From: an uncultured Bacteroidales bacterium
GTDB lineage: Bacteria; Bacteroidota; Bacteroidia; Bacteroidales; WCHB1-69
Length of the DNA: 32,265 nt
Assembly (NCBI GenBank): GCA_900315705.1
Contig: ONAB01000029.1
Location: 1-32,265, forward strand
Direction: 5' to 3'
Of this stretch, positions 22,851 through 29,918 are shown piece by piece. Within the stretch, counting starts at the first letter, position 1, and the number at the start of each line of letters is the position of its first letter. Position numbers and translations under genes: made by a program. A model generated the notes under the pieces. It was not told the origin of the DNA. It worked only from the letters and a program-made list of their open reading frames with translations, and made no database searches.

Positions 22851-23980
22851 CTTATTTTACTGAAATATTTGGCGATATCAATTTTCCAAGTGACACCCAC
22901 ATTGGCATACACATTATGTTCGTTCAACACCTCGGCGGGTTGAAGGTAGGGCACATAGTCGTTGTTGGTGATATAATCCGTCACAAAACCGTGCAGACGC
23001 ACATCGGGGCACCGTTTGGGGCGCCACTCGAATCCTATACCATAATATATATATTGTTGACCGGGCAGGGCAAGGCAGTCCCACAAATCGCCCGTGGCAT
23101 TGAAATGGGCGATTTCATCCTGGTCAAGGTTCTGCTCATAACCCGCCTTCACAAAGACGTTGGCCAACGGGGTGATTTTGGCATCGGCACGGCCCACCAC
23201 CGCAAAGTCCTTGAACAGCTGGTTGACAGAATGGGCGTGGTGCATCAAATCCAGATAGATGCTGAAATGCTCGTAGTCCACCTTGTTGCCCAAAGCGATG
23301 TAGTTCATAAACGTGCCCTTCTTGCGCTCGAACATATTGAAGGAGTAGAGGGTCTTGAAATGCCCGAAATCGCCCGACCAGAACAGGTTATAACTGAGCA
23401 GTGAGTTTTTGAAGGTGGAACCGTAATGCAGATAGGGCGAATTGCCCACCTGCAAGGTCAAATGATGCTTGTCGTTGTTGGAGTGGAAGGAGATGGACCC
23501 CGCCAGCTGGAAACAGTAGAAGTTATCCCAATAATAGGAGAAATAGAGCACGTCGATAGGCGGCGCATCATACTCGAAACCACCCACAGCCAAGGCCTCC
23601 TTGCCTATACGCGCCGACCAGTTCTTATGGAAACGGTAGTCCAGATAGAGGAAGTCCGTGTTATCGAAGAAGGTGTGGCTGCCGGGGTTGGCCACGATGC
23701 GCTGGCGGAAATAGTAGGAAAGATTCGGGGCAAGATTGCCGCCCATATGCAAATTAAAATAGCGGCCCTGGAATCCGTATGAGCTCTCTCCCAACTGATT
23801 CTCCTCGAAGGCATATGTAGTCACGGGCTGGTTGAAGGTCAAGTCGGCCCGCACCTCCAGCATTAGTTTGTTGATAAGGTTGAAGTCCCCTTTCTTTTCA
23901 CGGATAGTGTCTTGCGCCAGTGCTGTAGCAGCCAGTGCCATAAGCAACAGAGCACAAGAGATCGTTCTTTTCAAATGCAT
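22847..23980 (-). CDS. porin-like outer-membrane beta-barrel protein (OprO/OprP-like)
   Basis: A 377-residue secreted protein with a signal peptide of about 22 residues ending ALA-Gln. The mature part is rich in alternating aromatic strands, and the region with FLYLDYRFHKNWSARIGKE and VGGFEYDAPP resembles phosphate-selective porin O/P proteins. The chain ends KYFSKIR without a C-terminal aromatic. The product is probably an outer-membrane channel; specificity is unknown. It is the upstream member of a 4-bp overlapping pair with the Gate-domain transporter and follows the OmpA gene after a terminator. Confidence 0.7.
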   Translation of the reverse strand: MHLKRTISCALLLMALAATALAQDTIREKKGDFNLINKLMLEVRADLTFNQPVTTYAFEENQLGESSYGFQGRYFNLHMGGNLAPNLSYYFRQRIVANPGSHTFFDNTDFLYLDYRFHKNWSARIGKEALAVGGFEYDAPPIDVLYFSYYWDNFYCFQLAGSISFHSNNDKHHLTLQVGNSPYLHYGSTFKNSLLSYNLFWSGDFGHFKTLYSFNMFERKKGTFMNYIALGNKVDYEHFSIYLDLMHHAHSVNQLFKDFAVVGRADAKITPLANVFVKAGYEQNLDQDEIAHFNATGDLWDCLALPGQQYIYYGIGFEWRPKRCPDVRLHGFVTDYITNNDYVPYLQPAEVLNEHNVYANVGVTWKIDIAKYFSKIR

Positions 23981-23995
23981 ATTTTTACAAAAAAA

Positions 23996-24018
23996 AGAGC
24001 AACCACGAAGATTGCTCT
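23996..24018 (-). terminator. Rho-independent terminator of the PorE-like gene
   Basis: A 7-bp stem, 23996-24002 with 24012-24018, and a 9-nt loop, followed on the minus strand by a run of seven T. It lies between the OmpA stop (24041) and the porin start (23980). Confidence 0.7.
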
Positions 24019-24040
24019 ATGAATCTATTTTGAATTATGA

Positions 24041-26566
24041 TTATTTATATTTCAATTGATTAGTGTTCTTGTCAATGGTGTAGGCGCCCCATTCACTCTC
24101 AATGAAGCTGTCGCCAACCACGATAGCGGCGGGCAGGTTCTTCTTGACGATGACCTTCACGTTCTCGGAATAGTCGTCACCGATACGCAGTTCCTCCAAA
24201 TAGAGGACAGCGCCCTCGATGATGCTGCCGTCTTCCTGCTTGATAGCGCCCGACTTCTCCTCGAAATCATTCAGGGTGATGAAGGACTCTTTCAGGAAAC
24301 GGGTGGCGTCGGCATAGTTCATCCAAACCTCTTCGCTACCGTTGCCGATCATAAACTCAAGAGATTTGCTGTTGGCGAAGCAGGTGCCCTTGACCTTGTC
24401 GCCGTCGATGGTGACGGGCACGGTGCGCTGTTGCACGAGGGCGATGCCGCCACCGTGACGCACGCTGTCGATATTGTCGTTGCTGGGCACATAGTCATCG
24501 CGGAGAATGATGAACTCGGTACGACGGTTGAGCTGGTGGGCAGCCTCACGCTCAGGTTTGGTGGGCAGCGACTCGCAGTAGCTCTCGGTCAGGTACGTGC
24601 CTTTGGGGAAGAAGTATTTCTTGCCGTTATAGGTGGAGTACATATCCTTTTCCAGTCTGCGGGGCACACGCTCGCCGTAGCCCTTGGCCACGATACGGTC
24701 GGCGGCAATGCCCTTTTCGTTCACGAGGAAGTCCACACAAGACTGGGCACGGTTCTGGGAGAGGATGTCGTTCTTCTCCTCCGTGTCACGCGAGTCGGTA
24801 TGGGAACGCAGCTCAATGACGATGGTCGGGTTCTTGACCATAATATTATAAAGGTACATCAGAGAGTCCTTATACTGGGGTTTGAGGTCCCACTTGGCCA
24901 GATCATACAGAATTTCCGGCAGCAGGATGGGCTCCTTCGGGATGGGCTCCAGCATAAAGTCCTGCTTGAGGTCGGTGTTTTCCTCCAGACCCACGGTAGT
25001 GGCCTTGGCAGTGTTGCCATTCTCCCAGTAGCCCTTCTTGGCAACCTTGATATCATAGGTGGTAGCGCCTAAGATTTTGGTCTTGTCGAAATGGTAGTAA
25101 CCCTTCACGTCGGTCGTGGTCTTGTAGGAGGTGCCGTCAGAGCCGGTGATTTCCACCTCAACGCCATCCATATACTGGCCGTTGTTCTTGTCGCGGATAT
25201 AACCGGAGAGCGTATAGACGAGGGGACGAAGCACGAAGTAGTAGATGTCGTCGCCGCCACGGCCGCCGGGACGGTTGGAGGAGAAATAACCCTTGGCGAG
25301 ATAGGGAGACTTGGACTTGGGGTCGATGGCTTCGGTCTCGTCGAAGATGATACCGATCTCGTCGTAGGAGGAGTTGATGGGGACCATCAGGTTCTCGGCC
25401 TTCTGGTACTCGCCGTTCTTGATGCGGGACACGAACAGGTCGAGGGAGCCCAGACCGGGCCAGCCGTCGGAGGAGAAGTAGAGTTCATTCTCGTTGCGAA
25501 GGATGGGGAAAACCTCCTGGCCTGCGGTGTTGACGTTAGGACCAAGGTTGGTGATATCGGTGAACTTGCCGGATTTCTTAGTACGAGTGGCCTTGTAGAT
25601 GTCATAGCCGCCGTATCCACCCGGACGGTTGGAGGCGAAATAGATGGTCAGCTCGTCACCGGAGATGTAAGGGTGCACATAGTTGGAGGAGGAGTCGCCC
25701 AGGAACACCAGTTCGGGTTCGCCCCAGGATTTACCCTTCTTCATAGACTTGTAGATGTAACAGCCCTGCACTTTCTTCTTGTCCTGCGGACATTTGGTGA
25801 AATAATAGACGGAGCCTTTGCGGTTGGAGCAGGCCTCGCCCTCGTTCACGCCGGAGTTGAGGATGCCGCCCTCGTCGAGGGTGGTGACAGGGGACCATTC
25901 ACCCGGCCAGTCGGTATTTTTGCTCTTGGGCTTGTTGGAGATGTAGATGTCGGAGAAGGAGACGCCGGTCCATTGGTCGGTACCCTTGCCGGTGGAGCCT
26001 TCACGGTTGGAGGTGAAGATGATGGAGTTGCGTTTCTCATCATTGCCCCAGCGGGGAGCCCATTCATCCTCACGGGTGTTGAATTTCTTGAGGTTCTCCA
26101 CCTCGTAGCGGGTGGGGTTCTCGTTCCACATCTTGGCATTCTGGCAGCCCTCGATGCGCACGTCGCCGCGCGGGTCGTCGGGCACGCGCTTCTTGTAGTT
26201 CTGATAATACTTCAGCGCCAGGTCATAGTCGCCGCGCATATTGTAAATGCTGCCGAGATGGAAGAGAATCATCGGGTTGTCCTTCTGATAGTTCTTCTTC
26301 TCCAGACGGAGGTATTGCTGCTCGGCCTTTTTCAGGTCGCCCATAATACGATAGCACTCGGCAATCTGGAACGTGGCACGCTGAATCTCCACTCTGTTGG
26401 AAGAGAGTTTCTTGATACCCTTCTTATATAGTTCCAATGCGTTCTCATATTGACAATCGCGGAACTTGTTGTCGGCATCGCGCAATATCTGCGCTTGGGC
26501 AACGCAACCCACTAACAATAAAGCGATTACAAGAATAGAGGCAAGCTTTTGTATCTTCATATTCAC
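24041..26566 (-). CDS. PorE-like OmpA family protein (TPR, PD40 propeller, CRD, OmpA) with C-terminal degenerate retropepsin-like domain
   Basis: An 841-residue envelope protein. A signal peptide contains LLLVGC (possible lipobox, Cys about 21), then TPR-like helices (about 30-130), a PD40 beta-propeller (about 150-440; repeated SNREG / SNRPGG blocks), a carboxypeptidase-regulatory-like beta domain (about 450-540) and an OmpA-like peptidoglycan-binding domain (about 553-690; ELRSHTDSRDTEEKND, LSQNRAQ). This order matches PorE of Porphyromonas gingivalis, a T9SS component. After OmpA, residues 714-841 resemble a retropepsin-like aspartyl protease, but the DTG triad position reads GNG (741-743). 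It has its own terminator and sits just downstream of secDF. A related non-T9SS OmpA protein is the main alternative. Confidence 0.8.
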   Translation of the reverse strand: MNMKIQKLASILVIALLLVGCVAQAQILRDADNKFRDCQYENALELYKKGIKKLSSNRVEIQRATFQIAECYRIMGDLKKAEQQYLRLEKKNYQKDNPMILFHLGSIYNMRGDYDLALKYYQNYKKRVPDDPRGDVRIEGCQNAKMWNENPTRYEVENLKKFNTREDEWAPRWGNDEKRNSIIFTSNREGSTGKGTDQWTGVSFSDIYISNKPKSKNTDWPGEWSPVTTLDEGGILNSGVNEGEACSNRKGSVYYFTKCPQDKKKVQGCYIYKSMKKGKSWGEPELVFLGDSSSNYVHPYISGDELTIYFASNRPGGYGGYDIYKATRTKKSGKFTDITNLGPNVNTAGQEVFPILRNENELYFSSDGWPGLGSLDLFVSRIKNGEYQKAENLMVPINSSYDEIGIIFDETEAIDPKSKSPYLAKGYFSSNRPGGRGGDDIYYFVLRPLVYTLSGYIRDKNNGQYMDGVEVEITGSDGTSYKTTTDVKGYYHFDKTKILGATTYDIKVAKKGYWENGNTAKATTVGLEENTDLKQDFMLEPIPKEPILLPEILYDLAKWDLKPQYKDSLMYLYNIMVKNPTIVIELRSHTDSRDTEEKNDILSQNRAQSCVDFLVNEKGIAADRIVAKGYGERVPRRLEKDMYSTYNGKKYFFPKGTYLTESYCESLPTKPEREAAHQLNRRTEFIILRDDYVPSNDNIDSVRHGGGIALVQQRTVPVTIDGDKVKGTCFANSKSLEFMIGNGSEEVWMNYADATRFLKESFITLNDFEEKSGAIKQEDGSIIEGAVLYLEELRIGDDYSENVKVIVKKNLPAAIVVGDSFIESEWGAYTIDKNTNQLKYK

Positions 26567-26609
26567 GATAATTTACCTTTTAAAAATTGCGGGTGCTAAA
26601 ATACAAAAA

Positions 26610-26637
26610 AAAACGGGATAGACAACTATCCCGTTTT
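26610..26637 (-). terminator. Rho-independent terminator of secDF
   Basis: A perfect 12-bp stem, 26610-26621 with 26626-26637, and a 4-nt loop, followed on the minus strand by a T-run. It is 19 nt past the secDF stop. Confidence 0.88.
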
Positions 26638-26656
26638 ATTTTATCATAAAAAATAT

Positions 26657-29600
26657 TTACTTCGAAATTTCAGCCTTCACGCGCTTGACCTCGCCGCCCT
26701 TAAGATTGAGCAAGTCGTAAGCGAGCGGGTTGGCCACGAGGATACCGGAGTAGGTACCGAAGAGGATACCGATGAACATAGCGAACACGAAGCCGCGGAT
26801 CACCTCACCGCCGAACAAGAAGATCACCAACAGCGTCACCAACGTGGTGAGGGCGGTGTTGATACTACGACCCATCGTGCTGTTGATAGCGGTGTTGAAA
26901 TTCTCGTAGTTGGTGCGCTTCGGATAAAGGGCCAAGTTCTCACGAACACGGTCCATAATGACCACGACGTTGTTGATGGAGTAACCGATCACCGTCAGGA
27001 TAGCTGCGATGAAGTTCTGGTCGATTTCCATAGAGAACGGCATAATCTTGTAGAAGAGGGAGAACATACCGATCGTCAGGAAGGAGTCGTGGAACAGGGC
27101 AGCCACACCAGCCATACCAAACTGCCAGTTGCGGAAACGGATGGCGATGTAGATGAAGATCAACACGAGGGAGGCCAACACAGCCCAGACAGCGTTCATC
27201 AAGAGCTCGCGGGCCACGGTCGGCTGGATCTTCTGGGAGGACTGGATACCACGGACATCGTTGGTCAAGTGGGAGAAGTCGTACTCAGAGAGGTCTTGTT
27301 TATCATAGAAACCCTTCAAGCAGTTGTAGAGTTTCTGCTCGCACTGCTGGTCCACCTTAGGATCGTTGCTATCCACAAGGTAGTTGGTGATGATACGGAT
27401 CTGGTTGTTGCTACCGAAGGTCTTCACTTCAGGGTTGCCACCGAACTCCTTGGCCACAGCGGCACGCACGTCCTTGGTGGTGACATCCTTGTCGAAACGC
27501 ACCACATAGCAACGGCCACCGGTGAAGTCGATACCCGGTTGCAGCTTCAGCGTGCAGAAGGAGATGATCGAAATCACAATCAAGCTGAGAGAGAGAGCGT
27601 AGAAAATCTTTCTCTTGGAGAGGAAGTCGATGTGAAGGTTCGTGAAGGCGTTGATGGTGAGAGAATTGCCGACCTCGAAGCTCTTGCCTTTCTTGAGGCG
27701 GGCCTCAATGATGAGACGGGACACCAAGATGGCGGTGAAGAGGGAGGAGAGGATACCGATGATCAACGTGGTGGCGAAACCTTGGATAGGACCGGAACCG
27801 AAGATATAGAGGACGATAGCGGTGATCAAGGTGGTCACGTTACCGTCGATGATAGCGGAATAGGAGTGTTTGAAACCTTCGTCAATAGCCACGCGGATAC
27901 CCTTGCCGGCGCGCACCTCTTCGCGGACACGCTCGTAGATAATCACGTTGGCGTCAACGGCCATACCGAGGGTCAGGACGATACCGGCGATACCGGGCAA
28001 CGTCAGGACAGCGCCCATAGAGGCGAGCACGCCGATGATGAAGAAGACGTTCATAAACAGGGCGAGGTCAGCGACCAGACCGGCGCGGCTGTAGTAGAAG
28101 AACATATAGAGCACCACGAGGATGAAGGCGGCCAGGAAGGAGAGCAAACCGGAGCGGATGGACTCCTTACCGAGGGTCGGGCCGACCACCTCGGATTGGA
28201 CGATGTTGACGCGGGCCTCCAGGTTACCGGAGTTGAGCACGGTGGCAAGGTCCTTGGCCTCTTCGATGGTGAAGTTGCCGGAGATTTCGGAATTACCGTT
28301 GGGGATTTCGCCGCGCACGGTCGGGGCGGAATAGACCACCTCGTCGAGCACGATGGCGATGGCGGAGAGATTGCCGGTGGCGTTGCCCTTCTCGGCGGCC
28401 TCGCGGGTGATCTTACGCCACTCGTCGGCAGCCTGGCTCTCCATCGACATATTGACCACGGTGCGGTTGTTCTGGTCCACATCCTGACGGGCGTTGCGCA
28501 CCACGCGGGCGCCGCCGATGGTCTCGGAACTCAAGAGCGGTCCGATACGGTCGTTTTTCTTCTTGAGGGGATAGAGCGGGAAGCCGTTGTTGTAGTTGGG
28601 ATCGGCAGCGTCGCCCCAATAGAAGACCACGTTGTTGTCGCCCAACAGGCGTTGCAGTTGCGGGAGCATAGCATTGATGGCAGGGATATCGGACTCCTTG
28701 AAGTAACCGATGACATAGCTGCCGGGGATAGCGACGGCCTTGCTCAGGATGGCGCCACCTTCGGCGGAGAGAACTTCATCTTCCTCATCCTCGTCCTCGT
28801 CAATAGCGGCTGCGGCTGCCAACGGGTCGGCGATGCTGTCGTTGAGATTCGTGGTATCCTCTTTGGCGGCCATCGTCTCCTTGTTCTTCAGCATCTCGGC
28901 CAACTGGGCGTCAGCCTCCATAAAGCGTTGCACGATGGGCTTGCCACCCACGATGTCGGCATACACCTCCCAGAATTCGAGTTTGGCGGTGCTCTTCAGA
29001 AGGTCGGTCACGCGCTCAGGCTCTTTGATACCGGGAAGTTCGACGAGGATACGGCCGCCCTGCAGCATCTGCAGATTGGGCTGAGCCACACCGAAACGGT
29101 CGATACGGGTACGGAGGATCTTGAAGGTGCGCTCCACGATTTCGGAGGACTCCTTCTTCATCCAGCTGATGATTTGCGCGTCGGAAGCGTTCTTGATGCC
29201 GGAGCGCTCGCCGAAATAGGTGCGGAGGTTGGCGTTGTTCAGTTTCAACGCACTCTTCTGCTTGTTGAAATTATTGACAAAAATATCAATGAAATCGCCG
29301 TTGGTCGTACGGGCGAATTCCTTCTCAGCGTTGGCAAAAGCAGTCTTGAAGAGTTCGTCCTCCTTATTGGAGGCCAGGCTTTGAACCACATCAGGCATAG
29401 AAATTTCAAGGGTGACGTTCATACCACCTTTCAGGTCCAGACCAAGGTTCAACTCTTTGTACTTGCACTTCTTGTAGGTTGTACCCAAGAAGACGGACGA
29501 GTCGTTCTTGTTGGTGAGGTACTGGCGGGTTCTGGCCTCAACCAAAGAGTCCACCAGATGTTTCTCCAACATCACGTCGCCATTAGCCAGTGCTTTCACA

Positions 29601-29740
29601 TTCTCGATGGCCACGGGATCATTCGCATACTTGTCCGCATTGCGCTCCACCCGCCACGTGGCGAAAGTGAAAGAGAGGCAATACAGGCAGACCAATGCCA
29701 ACAGAATGGTGAAAAATAAAATAAGTCCTTTGTTTTTCAT
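26657..29740 (-). CDS. secDF: protein translocase subunit SecDF (fused)
   Basis: A 1027-residue fusion of SecD and SecF, the RND-type accessory pump that uses proton motive force to help SecYEG export. The SecD part has GLDLKGGMNVTLEI, RTRIDRFGVAQPNLQ and, in the membrane domain, GMAVDANVIIYERVREE. The SecF part has GIDFTGGRCYVVRF (about 735-750) and GYSINNVVVIMDRVREN. The fusion is normal for Bacteroidetes. An Asp/Glu-rich insert (about 312-330) interrupts the P1 periplasmic domain. It has its own promoter and terminator. All T9SS cargo here must first cross the inner membrane by Sec, giving a functional tie to its neighbours. Confidence 0.96.
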   Translation of the reverse strand: MKNKGLILFFTILLALVCLYCLSFTFATWRVERNADKYANDPVAIENVKALANGDVMLEKHLVDSLVEARTRQYLTNKNDSSVFLGTTYKKCKYKELNLGLDLKGGMNVTLEISMPDVVQSLASNKEDELFKTAFANAEKEFARTTNGDFIDIFVNNFNKQKSALKLNNANLRTYFGERSGIKNASDAQIISWMKKESSEIVERTFKILRTRIDRFGVAQPNLQMLQGGRILVELPGIKEPERVTDLLKSTAKLEFWEVYADIVGGKPIVQRFMEADAQLAEMLKNKETMAAKEDTTNLNDSIADPLAAAAAIDEDEDEEDEVLSAEGGAILSKAVAIPGSYVIGYFKESDIPAINAMLPQLQRLLGDNNVVFYWGDAADPNYNNGFPLYPLKKKNDRIGPLLSSETIGGARVVRNARQDVDQNNRTVVNMSMESQAADEWRKITREAAEKGNATGNLSAIAIVLDEVVYSAPTVRGEIPNGNSEISGNFTIEEAKDLATVLNSGNLEARVNIVQSEVVGPTLGKESIRSGLLSFLAAFILVVLYMFFYYSRAGLVADLALFMNVFFIIGVLASMGAVLTLPGIAGIVLTLGMAVDANVIIYERVREEVRAGKGIRVAIDEGFKHSYSAIIDGNVTTLITAIVLYIFGSGPIQGFATTLIIGILSSLFTAILVSRLIIEARLKKGKSFEVGNSLTINAFTNLHIDFLSKRKIFYALSLSLIVISIISFCTLKLQPGIDFTGGRCYVVRFDKDVTTKDVRAAVAKEFGGNPEVKTFGSNNQIRIITNYLVDSNDPKVDQQCEQKLYNCLKGFYDKQDLSEYDFSHLTNDVRGIQSSQKIQPTVARELLMNAVWAVLASLVLIFIYIAIRFRNWQFGMAGVAALFHDSFLTIGMFSLFYKIMPFSMEIDQNFIAAILTVIGYSINNVVVIMDRVRENLALYPKRTNYENFNTAINSTMGRSINTALTTLVTLLVIFLFGGEVIRGFVFAMFIGILFGTYSGILVANPLAYDLLNLKGGEVKRVKAEISK

Positions 29741-29802
29741 CTCTTTTATTTACTTGATTTTTAATTATTTATATAAATTTCAACCTAAAAATTTCAAGGT
29801 TG

Positions 29803-29810
29803 CAAATATA
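29803..29810 (-). promoter_or_regulatory. -7 element TATATTTG for secDF
   Basis: TATATTTG, followed by C, on the minus strand fits TAnnTTTG. The ~60-nt leader before ATG 29740 contains a small inverted repeat (AACCT ... AGGTT) and is otherwise AT-rich. Between here and the upstream stop (29919) I see only AT-rich DNA with a weak dyad near 29869-29899. Confidence 0.55.
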
Positions 29811-29918
29811 CACTTTTTATGATATGACAAGGAACTCATTTATTATTATTTTATAATCGTTTATTCAACCGACAGAATAGCACCAAAAATTTTGGTCGGA
29901 AACAGCAAAAAAAGTATT

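Noticed and set aside
27089-29719. 876-residue plus-strand frame opposite secDF
   Set aside because: Antisense shadow of secDF; its product is rich in Gly, His, Asp and Glu with no domain, as expected from reverse-reading GC-biased codons.
29866-29900. Terminator downstream of the T9SS type A gene
   Set aside because: A weak dyad (CCGAC...GTCGG with ACCAA/TTGGT inside) is present but has no T-run, so I do not call it.
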